From: Mucilaginibacter empetricola
GTDB taxonomy: Bacteria > Bacteroidota > Bacteroidia > Sphingobacteriales > Sphingobacteriaceae
Direction: 5' to 3'
DNA: 64,000 nt
NCBI RefSeq assembly: GCF_024808665.1
Contig: NZ_JANUBZ010000008.1
Span: 124,001-188,000 of the forward strand
Positions 18,670-26,445 of this stretch are shown here, one piece after another; within the stretch, counting starts at the first letter, position 1, and the number at the start of each line of letters is the position of its first letter. Both the position numbers and the translations under genes were made by a program. Under the pieces are notes generated by a model that did not search any database, was not told the origin of the DNA, and saw only the letters and a list, made by a program, of their open reading frames with translations.

Positions 18670-19423
18670 TCAATTAAACAGCGGAATATCATTAAATAAC
18701 GTTTCGCATAGCTTCGGCGAGTTATCCGTTTTGGAAAACCTTAACCTGACAGTGAAACCTGGAGAATTTGTTGTTTTGGTTGGACCTTCGGGCTGCGGAA
18801 AAACAACGCTTCTTAATATTTTATCGGGTTATTTGAAACCACGTTCGGGCTCTGTTAAAAGAGCGGGTATTATCCGTACGGTATACCAGCACGATGGCCT
18901 TTTTCCATGGCTTACGGTAAACGAAAATATCAGCATGGGCTTAAGATTTATTGAAAATAAGGCCCAGCAGGAAAATGAGCTGCGCGAACTTATTGAGTTA
19001 ATTCATTTGCAGGGTTTTGAAAATCATTACCCGCATCAATTATCAGGTGGTATGCGTCAACGTGTTGAGTTAGCCAGGGTTATCGGCGGTGACTCGGATA
19101 TTTTATTAATGGACGAACCTTTTTCGGCACTTGACTATCAGACCCGTTTGAGAATGAGGCAGGAGCTGGTACGTTTACTTGAGAAAAGACCGCGTACAGT
19201 AGTGTTTGTTACCCATGATATTGAAGAAGCAGTACAGTTAGCAGACCGTGTGTTAGTATTGTCTGACAGGCCTACGCACATCAGTAGGGAGTTACAGATC
19301 AATTCGGCAAGGCCACGAAACCCAACAGACGATGAGGTTATTGAGGCAACCAAAGCAATACTTTATGAGTTTGGGTTGGAGGTGACTGAAAAAGATAAAA
19401 AGAAACATATTTTGGATCAATAA
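18659..19423 (+). CDS. ABC transporter ATP-binding protein (SsuB/TauB/NrtD-like)
   Basis: 254 residues. Walker A GPSGCGKTT (about 41-49), Q-loop YQHDGLFPW, signature LSGGMRQRVE, Walker B DILLMDEPFSALD and H-loop VFVTHD are all intact, so it should be an active ATPase. Sequence and neighbours place it in the nitrate/sulfonate/taurine group. It overlaps the permease gene, and the substrate-binding protein follows after 62 bp. Confidence 0.9.
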   Translation: MKDNQLNSGISLNNVSHSFGELSVLENLNLTVKPGEFVVLVGPSGCGKTTLLNILSGYLKPRSGSVKRAGIIRTVYQHDGLFPWLTVNENISMGLRFIENKAQQENELRELIELIHLQGFENHYPHQLSGGMRQRVELARVIGGDSDILLMDEPFSALDYQTRLRMRQELVRLLEKRPRTVVFVTHDIEEAVQLADRVLVLSDRPTHISRELQINSARPRNPTDDEVIEATKAILYEFGLEVTEKDKKKHILDQ

Positions 19424-19485
19424 ACCCAAAGGTTAGCTGAGAGTAATTATAAAACATAGTTCATTATTATTAAAATTAATATTTT

Positions 19486-20562
19486 ATGAAACTTACTAAA
19501 ACAACATTCTTTTTGGGCATCGCCCTTTTCATTATAGTGTTGGGTGTGTTGAGGTTTAAGCCCTGGAATAATCTAACCTCCATGGCTACGAAAGATGTAA
19601 TACATCAGGGCCCAAACGGTCTGGCCCATCATGAACTTGCAATTGGCTTTTTGCCGGTAACTTGTCACCTTACCTGCCCGGTAACTGATTTTGCTTCAAA
19701 AACAACCCATTCTAATACCAATTTCGATTCGCGGTTGTTTACGGACTTTCCTACGGTGGCTAGTGCGCTGGAAGCAAAACAGATACAAGCTACCTTTATG
19801 ATTGCACCACTTGCCATGAAATTGCGGGAGCAGGGTGTGCCTGTAAAAATATGTTACCTGGGGCATCGCGATGGCTCGGAGATTATTGTGGGTAAAAATA
19901 GCAGCATCAGGAGCTTAGCCGATTTAAAAGGTAAAAAACTGGCGCTTCCAAGCCTTTTTAGCAATCAAAATTTTGTTATCCATAAACTGATGCAGGATTA
20001 TGGCATGAAGCCAAACGACATCACCTTTGTGATATTGCCGCCGCCAGATATGCCTACATCACTGGCATCGGGCGCTATTGACGCTTATTTTGTTGGTGAG
20101 CCTTTTTGCGCAAAGGCTGAGCTGGATGGTTATGGACGCGTATTGTATTATGCAAGGGACATCTGGCCTAATTTTATCTCCTGTGTATTGGTTGTACATG
20201 AGGACCTGATTAAGAGCAACCCTGAGGTTGTACGTGATCTGGTTCGCGGTATTGCACAATCAGGACTTTGGGCCGAAACTCATCGTGCTGAGGCAGCAAA
20301 ACTGGTTGCACCTTATTACAGGCAAAACGAAAAGGTGCTAAATTATGTACTCACTTCAAACCCCGAACGTGTAAAATATGTAAACCTGAGTGCAACTGAT
20401 GAAGATTTTCAGCAGATAGAGGACATGGGATTGAAGCTAGGATATTTGAAAAAAAGAACGCCAATGAGCGAGCTTTTGGACCGGAGTTTTGAGCCAAAAG
20501 ATTTAACTCCTGCTGCTATAACAACTGCAGAAATAACAGATCATAATAAACATAACCGATAG
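19486..20562 (+). CDS. ABC transporter substrate-binding protein (NMT1/SsuA-like)
   Basis: 358 residues. The N-terminal hydrophobic segment (about 7-24) lacks a clear lipobox and may be an uncleaved anchor. The periplasmic binding fold is shown by IGFLPVTCHLTCPVTDFA, IRSLADLKGKKLALPSL and LASGAIDAYFVGEPFC, which match the NMT1/NrtA/SsuA group. A short Cys pair (CHLTC) sits where the ligand pocket begins in relatives. The ligand cannot be read from the sequence; the MetE-like enzyme upstream hints at a methylated sulfur compound or an amino-acid-like ligand. Confidence 0.8.
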   Translation: MKLTKTTFFLGIALFIIVLGVLRFKPWNNLTSMATKDVIHQGPNGLAHHELAIGFLPVTCHLTCPVTDFASKTTHSNTNFDSRLFTDFPTVASALEAKQIQATFMIAPLAMKLREQGVPVKICYLGHRDGSEIIVGKNSSIRSLADLKGKKLALPSLFSNQNFVIHKLMQDYGMKPNDITFVILPPPDMPTSLASGAIDAYFVGEPFCAKAELDGYGRVLYYARDIWPNFISCVLVVHEDLIKSNPEVVRDLVRGIAQSGLWAETHRAEAAKLVAPYYRQNEKVLNYVLTSNPERVKYVNLSATDEDFQQIEDMGLKLGYLKKRTPMSELLDRSFEPKDLTPAAITTAEITDHNKHNR

Positions 20563-20574
20563 AATAGGGCATAG

Positions 20575-20607
20575 GTATACCCATTATACAACTACGGGTG
20601 GGTATAC
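20575..20607. terminator. Possible terminator after the ABC operon
   Basis: A 9-bp perfect inverted repeat (20575-20583 and 20599-20607, GTATACCCA/TGGGTATAC) has a further pairing segment beyond a one-base bulge. It lacks a strong T-run, so the call is moderate. Confidence 0.45.
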
Positions 20608-20620
20608 TATCTTAAAAAGA

Positions 20621-20653
20621 TTGTCAGAAAAATTCAGGCTTTTTCTATCTTTA
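20621..20653 (+). promoter_or_regulatory. Candidate promoter of the TMEM175-like gene
   Basis: TTG (20621-20623), 22-bp spacer, TATCTTTA (20646-20653). The -7 box ends 7 bp before the ATG at 20661, so a transcript from here would be leaderless or nearly so. Confidence 0.4.
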
Positions 20654-20660
20654 GTTTGAT

Positions 20661-21260
20661 ATGGAGAAAAACTTACAGTTGGAACGCATGGTGTTTTTTT
20701 GCGATGCAGTAGTTGCTATAGCCATTACCCTGTTGGTGTTCAACCTTAAACTTGATCCTATAAACGGAAGTCATTTAACGTTTGCTGATTTAGGTGGTAC
20801 CTGGCAAAGGTTCATCGCTTTTGCTGTTTCATTTTTAAACATCGCCATTTTTTGGACTATTCATCATAGTTTCTTTTCATACATCAAGAAGATTGATGTA
20901 AAGCTGATGAGGTATAACCTGTACTGGCTGTTTTTTATTGTTATTATTCCTTTCAGCGCGTCATTAGTAAGCTCGTATTTAAGCGATACACCTGCCATTT
21001 TTGTTTACAGCCTTAATATTTTCCTGGTTACTCTTTTCCAGAACCAGATATGGGATTATGTTGCGGCGCGTCCTGAATTTATAAAAGAAGATATTGCGCC
21101 ATCAGTTATTTACAATTACCGGCTATCGTGCAATGTGGCTATGTTTAACGCATTATTGGCTGTCGGGGTATCTTTCATAAGCCCGCTAGCCGCCTTTATA
21201 TTGCTTTTTTTAAGGCTGCCATTTATCGGTATTGCGAAAAGAATTTTTAAGAAAAAGTAA
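20661..21260 (+). CDS. TMEM175-like (DUF1211) potassium channel homologue
   Basis: 199 residues with six hydrophobic helices. The first helix begins RMVFFCDAVVAIAITLLV, which corresponds to the family signature RxxxFSDxxxAIxxTLLV of bacterial TMEM175 channels, with Cys in place of Ser in the FSD motif. Bacterial TMEM175 proteins assemble as tetrameric potassium channels. Length and topology agree with a single-repeat bacterial member. The gene has its own promoter candidate just upstream and is not linked functionally to its neighbours. Confidence 0.85.
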   Translation: MEKNLQLERMVFFCDAVVAIAITLLVFNLKLDPINGSHLTFADLGGTWQRFIAFAVSFLNIAIFWTIHHSFFSYIKKIDVKLMRYNLYWLFFIVIIPFSASLVSSYLSDTPAIFVYSLNIFLVTLFQNQIWDYVAARPEFIKEDIAPSVIYNYRLSCNVAMFNALLAVGVSFISPLAAFILLFLRLPFIGIAKRIFKKK

Positions 21261-21296
21261 TAGGCGGTATGAGCTGTGCGGTGGGAGATTTTTATC

Positions 21297-21330
21297 TTGA
21301 AACCAACTTTTCAGGCGTTTTTTATCTTTG
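21297..21330 (+). promoter_or_regulatory. Candidate upstream promoter of the 21466 gene
   Basis: TTG (21297-21299), 23-bp spacer, TATCTTTG (21323-21330), an exact TAnnTTTG. The leader would be about 130 nt. Confidence 0.4.
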
Positions 21331-21380
21331 TCGACAGTGGAAATAAACTTCAAAGCTGACAATCCGTTTACACGATTTTA

Positions 21381-21411
21381 TTGATGCAAAGAGTAAAGTG
21401 TAGTATCTTTA
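21381..21411 (+). promoter_or_regulatory. Candidate proximal promoter of the 21466 gene
   Basis: TTG (21381-21383), 20-bp spacer, TATCTTTA (21404-21411). The spacing is near ideal for the primary sigma factor of Bacteroidota and gives a leader of about 48 nt. Confidence 0.45.
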
Positions 21412-21465
21412 TGTAATAAATCTCCACTTCAAAAAAAGGGTCTGTTATCATTAAAATCGACACCC

Positions 21466-21915
21466 ATGAAAAAAATAATCCTGATCGCCACTATATTACT
21501 GTTTGCCATAGATGTAAATGCCCAAAGCGCGGGACCAAACGAGCTGCACTGTACAGAAGAAGCTTTTACTTTCAGAACTGACATCAAGGGCTGGCACTTC
21601 AGTGCGCCAACCATGGGGCCTGCCGGGTTGCCAAAAAATACTTCGACTTATAACCAGGAATTAAATGTTAATTCGGTCGATGTTTTACCCGGATCATCCC
21701 AATTGATGAATATTCAGGGACCGGTTGACGCCGATAGCTTTAACCTGTTAATTAATCTGCATAACCAGAACACCATCTTTTATTCGGGTTTATATCATGT
21801 TAAGTTGACTGATCAGCTTAAATACTTACTTCCGGGTAATTTCCAGTTTCCGTATCAAACAGGTTGGTATTCAGGTGGATTTATTATTCAAAATCAGGCT
21901 CCGGCACTTCGTTGA
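21466..21915 (+). CDS. Small secreted protein, unknown
   Basis: 149 residues. The signal peptide is clear (KKIILIATILLFAIDVNAQ, cleavage probably after NAQ). The mature part is not recognised; it has one Cys, many aromatic residues and a Gly/Tyr-rich C-terminal segment (QTGWYSGGFIIQNQAP). Single gene with two candidate promoters upstream and no operon partner. Confidence 0.6.
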   Translation: MKKIILIATILLFAIDVNAQSAGPNELHCTEEAFTFRTDIKGWHFSAPTMGPAGLPKNTSTYNQELNVNSVDVLPGSSQLMNIQGPVDADSFNLLINLHNQNTIFYSGLYHVKLTDQLKYLLPGNFQFPYQTGWYSGGFIIQNQAPALR

Positions 21916-22022
21916 ATTATGTAAAGCTTGTATTTGCATTGTAAAAAATGTTCTTTGCCAAATAATCCTTTTTAAACAATATGCGTCTATATGACTTATT
22001 TATAGTGATATAAACAAAGCAT

Positions 22023-22694
22023 ATGACAGAAACAGACGAATACGTTGTTTATCAGAATAAGAGCCTTATTGATTTACCGGGTGAAATATGGAAGGATATT
22101 CCTGGTTTTGAGGGTTCATACCAGGCATCATCAATGGGCCGATTAAAATCTCTTGATCGTATTATAGCTCATCCCCGCCTGAAACAACAGTTTATAAAAG
22201 GACACATACTGAGTCAATCGATAGCAAAAAATAGGAATATAATAACCGGCGAACCGATGATTGATTTGCGTATTACTTTAAGTATTGAGGGAAAGCTTTG
22301 TTATTTTAATACCAGGAGAATTATCTATCAAACCTTTATTGATCCTGCATTGGATTATAAGCAAACCGGTTTGTATGTAATAAATATAGATGGTAATGGC
22401 TATCATAACCAGCCCGAAAATTTACAGCTAATCACCAAAAGCGAAAAACAATTAAGGGTATCAAAAAGAGGCAGGCTATATCCATATTTAAAGAATGCCG
22501 ATCGCTCAGCCTGGCCGAAAAATCTATCACGAAGCAAACCTGTAGAGCAGCTTGATTTGAAAGGAAACCTTATTAAGCGTTACGAAAGTATTAAGGAAGC
22601 ATCCCGGCAAACCGGGCTGGGGGATAAGGCAATTATACAGGTTGCAAAAGGCTTATATAAACAATGGAAAGGGTTTATATGGCGGTATGCTTAA
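22023..22694 (+). CDS. NUMOD4/NUMOD1 domain protein with degenerate HNH core
   Basis: 223 residues. The N-terminus has a NUMOD4 motif (EIWKDIPGFEGSYQASSMG, about residues 20-38). The middle resembles an HNH_3 core (YVINIDGNGYHNQPENLQLI), but the expected DHxDGN histidine is replaced (VINIDGN), so nuclease activity is doubtful. The C-terminus is a NUMOD1-like DNA-binding repeat (PVEQLDLKGNLIKRYESIKE, ending WKGFIWRY). Such proteins derive from homing endonucleases. There is no intron or phage context here, so it may be a domesticated DNA-binding protein or a decayed nuclease. Confidence 0.75.
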   Translation: MTETDEYVVYQNKSLIDLPGEIWKDIPGFEGSYQASSMGRLKSLDRIIAHPRLKQQFIKGHILSQSIAKNRNIITGEPMIDLRITLSIEGKLCYFNTRRIIYQTFIDPALDYKQTGLYVINIDGNGYHNQPENLQLITKSEKQLRVSKRGRLYPYLKNADRSAWPKNLSRSKPVEQLDLKGNLIKRYESIKEASRQTGLGDKAIIQVAKGLYKQWKGFIWRYA

Positions 22695-22833
22695 TGTGTT
22701 TAAATACCAGTTAAAGTTTATTTATTTCAAGGTAACGTAAAAGTTACAAAAAGATCATCCACCACTCTGCAACAATATCTATATCTTGACGGCATTAAAC
22801 ATTGATTGCTCCTAAAGCCCTATCACAAACAAA

Positions 22834-22929
22834 ATGAACATCTTATCAAGAAACTACGCTGCCCGCTTCAATAAATTTTATCGACAAAAGGTCAAAACTC
22901 CATTGATAAGACTTAACTATTTCTTTTAA
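22834..22929 (+). CDS. Possible 31-codon upstream ORF, copy 1
   Basis: ATG 22834 to TAA 22927-22929, encoding MNILSRNYAARFNKFYRQKV and a short tail. A matching ORF of 28 codons is present at the same place in unit 2, with several third-position silent changes but also replacements. It may be a leader peptide, or merely sequence shared through the duplication. Confidence 0.25.
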   Translation: MNILSRNYAARFNKFYRQKVKTPLIRLNYFF

Positions 22930-22964
22930 TATTTTTCTATTTCAGTTAATTTATTTAACGCATC

Positions 22965-22974
22965 TAAACGTTTA
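22965..22974. promoter_or_regulatory. 10-bp palindrome before the start, copy 1
   Basis: TAAACGTTTA is a perfect palindrome ending 3 nt before the ATG at 22978. It is conserved at the same place in unit 2, where nearby bases differ. It is a possible operator or translation-control site. Confidence 0.35.
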
Positions 22975-22977
22975 AAA

Positions 22978-25900
22978 ATGCCTGTGTATTCTTTGCTTTG
23001 CCAAAGCTTTAAAAAAGTTCGTCATCAATTTTGTTATTCAGTTGAATTAGGGTGGAAATTTTATGCTGGTTGTAAACCAATAATTATAACCGGTGATAAT
23101 TTGCCCAACATCAAATACTCATTGTGTCGGTATAAAAAGATAGCGCTGTGTTTTTTATTGTGTTTGTTTTCCGCCTCATGGAGTTTTGCGCAATCTGTTA
23201 TCACTTACGGCACCAGTACGTTAACTTATAATGTTGGCACCACTATAGCCGCTAAATTTCCTACGGTTACCGGTGGCATACCTGCTGCTGCTTATGGGCA
23301 AACAACAACATTTGCGGGCACCGGCGTTGCCGGGCAAACCAATGGTGCAATAGCCAGTGCAACGTTTAACCATCCGGCAGGTGTTATGACTGATGCCAGT
23401 GGTAATGTCATTGTGAGCGATGGTTATAATGGTGCTATTCGCAAAATAACGCCTGCCGGTGTAGCCTCCACCTTTTTTAATACTGTAAATTTTCCGCAGC
23501 ATCTGGCAATAGATGCCAGTGGCAATATTTATTTACCCGAATATAATGGTTTTGTAATTGATAAGATTAGCCCGGCGGGTGTATTGAGCAAAGTTGCCGG
23601 AATCCTCAATACCGCGGGGTATATAGACGGCCCCGTAGCAACTGCTGAACTTAACCATCCAACTGCAGAGGCGGTTGATGCTGCCGGTAATATTTACGTA
23701 ACAGATTATTACAATAGCTGTGTCCGCAAAATTACTCCATCCGGCACGGTAAGCACGTTTGCCGGGACCAACTCACAGGGTTTGGTAAATGGTACCGGTA
23801 CTGCAGCACGATTTTCTGAACTTAATGGTCTGGCATTTGATAAACTAGGCAACTTGTATATTGCCGATAAAGCCAATAATGTTATCCGCATGATTACCCC
23901 TGCCGGTGTAGTTTCTACATTTGCAGGCAATGGAACAGCAGGTTTTGTGAATGGAAATGCTTCATCAGCCAGTTTTAATTACCCTGTTGATGTTGCCGTA
24001 GATGCTGCCAGTAATATTTATGTTGTTGACCAAAATAATAACGCTATCCGGAAAATTAGCCCGGCCGGTGTTGTGAGCACGTTTGCAGGCAGCGGTTCTG
24101 CCGGCTCAACCGACGGCGTCAGCACCGCAGCAAGCTTTAACGCACCTTATGCTTTAAGTATAGATAAATCCGGTAATATATATGTAGCCGATTTGGGGAA
24201 TAATAAAATCCGCAAAATTATAATGTTTACTTATACTGTCAGCCCGGCATTGCCGGCCGGCCTTGCGCTTGACCCCAGCACCGGCGCTATAAGTGGCACC
24301 CCCACAACAGTAACGGCGGCGCAAAATTATACCATTACCGCTAATACCAATAACGGATCTTGCAGTACAACCATAAGCATTGGTGTAAATGCGGCACTTC
24401 AAACTACTAGCACCGGCACCAATAATGCTACCATTGCCAGCTGGACAGGCAAAGTAAGCAGCGACTGGAACACGGCGGGCAACTGGAGTACAAGCGCAGT
24501 GCCCGGTTCAGTTACTAATGTGCAGATCGGTATTTCTCCCTTTACCAATCAGCCAACCGTTAATAATAACCAGCAGATCAACAATCTTACCTTTGGCGGG
24601 CGCAACCCGGTTACGCTGACCGTGAACAGCGGGAGTACCCTTACGGTATCGGGCCAGGTGGTGCAAAACCACGCTTCGGATGATTCTACACCAACTACTA
24701 CAATTGTAGGGGCAGGTACATTATCCGCCGCATCTGTACAGGTGGGCGATTTAACCAACCCCAAACTGGTCTTAACAAAAACCACCACCATGACGTCACA
24801 GATTGCCAATTTTAATATTACCGGTAATCTTACTATAAATTCAACCACCGCTAACCTGTTAACGGGTGGTATAGCCAACAATAATGTTAAATTTTCGTTG
24901 CAGGCGGGGACGGTTAATGTTGGCGGCCAATTGGCAATCACCAACCAGATCCCTGCAGGTTGCAATAATTTCGGCACTGCGGCCAATACGCCTAATTCCC
25001 TTTTTAGCATAGATATAACCCCAACACAAATTGCTAGACTTTTTTTGCAGGATAGCACGCATATAGCTATAGCTAATAAGGCTTATGGTACAACTAATTT
25101 TTACCCTGCGGTAATTACTTACGCCGGAAACGGGCAGGCTGGTATTAAAGATGGGCCGCTTGCTACTGCTGAGTTTTCGTATCCCTCACAAATGGTTACA
25201 GACAAGAATGGCAACATTTATTTGATAGATAATAACGGCATTGGCGAAAATCCCGATTATAATGGAACCATGATTCGCGAGATAAGTACTACCGGTGTAG
25301 TTTCAACAATAGCAGGTAGTACTGCATGGGGATATGTAGATGGAGTTGGCACTGCAGCGAAATTTAGTTTAGCGTTAGGGCTTACTATAGATGCTTCCGG
25401 GAACATATATGTGGCGGATGAAGGGAATGCAGTTATTCGCAAAATTACGCCAGCTGGGGTTGTATCCACTTTCGCTGGTAATGGTACGCAAGGACATGCA
25501 GATGGCCAGGGAACATCAGCAATGTTTAATTTCCCTGATGATATTACAATAGATCCAAGCGGGAACTTGTATGTGGCCGATGATGCATATGTTCGTAAAA
25601 TTACACCAGGGGGGCTGGTGTCTACAGTTGCAGGCAATGGCACAGTGGGTTATGTAGATGGTCCCGCTAATACTGCTGAATTAGCAGTAGGATTTATTAC
25701 TGTTGATCAATCCGGGAATATTTACGCGTGTAACAACAATGATAATATTATAAGGAAAATAAGCAACGGCGTAGTGTCCACATTTGTCACAGGCTCCACC
25801 GAATCAGCAACTGGGCAGATTACCGGGCCAATTGGTGAAGTTCAGGGGCTGAAAACCGATGCCGCAGGTAATATTTACGTGTGCGACGCGGGATATGATG

Positions 25901-26121
25901 TTGTCGATAAAATTACGCCGGCAGGAGTAATTACAGACTTAACTTTTTCTGATGGTCTTGTCTATCACGTTGGAAGAAGATTTAATTATACTAATAACAT
26001 GCCACTTTCCGTTGCGCAATTCGATGGCAATGGGATAACACTGGATGCAGCGGGAAATATTTATTTAACTGACTTTGATCATAACGTCATCCGCGAAATT
26101 ATTTTTTCAAAAAAGAATTAA
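22978..26121 (+). CDS. Giant secreted NHL-repeat protein, paralogue 1
   Basis: 1047 residues. An unusually long N-region of about 50 residues (MPVYSLLCQSFKKV...) precedes the hydrophobic signal core, which ends SASWSFAQS. Then come six or so NHL-type blades (about 95-410, units such as GNIYVADKANNVIRMITPAG and VSTFAGNGTAG), a putative Ig (He_PIG) domain (about 420-470, LPAGLALDPSTGAISGTPT), a strand-rich middle domain (about 480-700, starting ASWTGKVSSDWNTAGNWS) and a second set of blades to the end. NHL propellers usually bind other macromolecules. There is no type IX sorting domain at the C-terminus (it ends REIIFSKKN). The function is unknown. Confidence 0.8.
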   Translation: MPVYSLLCQSFKKVRHQFCYSVELGWKFYAGCKPIIITGDNLPNIKYSLCRYKKIALCFLLCLFSASWSFAQSVITYGTSTLTYNVGTTIAAKFPTVTGGIPAAAYGQTTTFAGTGVAGQTNGAIASATFNHPAGVMTDASGNVIVSDGYNGAIRKITPAGVASTFFNTVNFPQHLAIDASGNIYLPEYNGFVIDKISPAGVLSKVAGILNTAGYIDGPVATAELNHPTAEAVDAAGNIYVTDYYNSCVRKITPSGTVSTFAGTNSQGLVNGTGTAARFSELNGLAFDKLGNLYIADKANNVIRMITPAGVVSTFAGNGTAGFVNGNASSASFNYPVDVAVDAASNIYVVDQNNNAIRKISPAGVVSTFAGSGSAGSTDGVSTAASFNAPYALSIDKSGNIYVADLGNNKIRKIIMFTYTVSPALPAGLALDPSTGAISGTPTTVTAAQNYTITANTNNGSCSTTISIGVNAALQTTSTGTNNATIASWTGKVSSDWNTAGNWSTSAVPGSVTNVQIGISPFTNQPTVNNNQQINNLTFGGRNPVTLTVNSGSTLTVSGQVVQNHASDDSTPTTTIVGAGTLSAASVQVGDLTNPKLVLTKTTTMTSQIANFNITGNLTINSTTANLLTGGIANNNVKFSLQAGTVNVGGQLAITNQIPAGCNNFGTAANTPNSLFSIDITPTQIARLFLQDSTHIAIANKAYGTTNFYPAVITYAGNGQAGIKDGPLATAEFSYPSQMVTDKNGNIYLIDNNGIGENPDYNGTMIREISTTGVVSTIAGSTAWGYVDGVGTAAKFSLALGLTIDASGNIYVADEGNAVIRKITPAGVVSTFAGNGTQGHADGQGTSAMFNFPDDITIDPSGNLYVADDAYVRKITPGGLVSTVAGNGTVGYVDGPANTAELAVGFITVDQSGNIYACNNNDNIIRKISNGVVSTFVTGSTESATGQITGPIGEVQGLKTDAAGNIYVCDAGYDVVDKITPAGVITDLTFSDGLVYHVGRRFNYTNNMPLSVAQFDGNGITLDAAGNIYLTDFDHNVIREIIFSKKN

Positions 26122-26302
26122 GATGCTGAAAAAAAGAGGAATACAGGCAATGAAAATGTGCTTACAAAACTATTGCCCGGTTAATTTTATTTATTTTAAA
26201 GTAACATGAAAATTACAAAAATATCATTCACTACTCTGAAACAATATCTATATATTGAGGGCATTAAACATTGATTACACCTACATCTTTATCACGAACA
26301 AA

Positions 26303-26389
26303 ATGAATATCTTATCAGGAAATTACGCTACCGGCTTCAACAGATTTTATCGACAACAGATCGCAACTCCTTTTAAAAGAATTAACTAA
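26303..26389 (+). CDS. Possible 28-codon upstream ORF, copy 2
   Basis: ATG 26303 to TAA 26387-26389, encoding MNILSGNYATGFNRFYRQQI and a short tail. It is the counterpart of 22834-22929 and ends three codons earlier. See that entry for the arguments. Confidence 0.25.
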   Translation: MNILSGNYATGFNRFYRQQIATPFKRIN

Positions 26390-26432
26390 TTCTTTTAATA
26401 TAATCTATCTCAGTTAATTTCTTCAACGCGTC

Positions 26433-26442
26433 TAAACGTTTA
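26433..26442. promoter_or_regulatory. 10-bp palindrome before the start, copy 2
   Basis: TAAACGTTTA sits 3 nt before the ATG at 26446, the same distance as in unit 1. Confidence 0.35.
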
Positions 26443-26445
26443 AAA

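Larger units (their letters stand above)
22711..26121 (+). repeat. Tandem duplication, unit 1
   Basis: The segment from about 22711 to the stop at 26121 matches 26181-29685 in order, including about 270 bp of non-coding DNA upstream of the gene. Similarity is high in the upstream region and in the middle of the gene and lower in the NHL-repeat parts. Confidence 0.85.
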
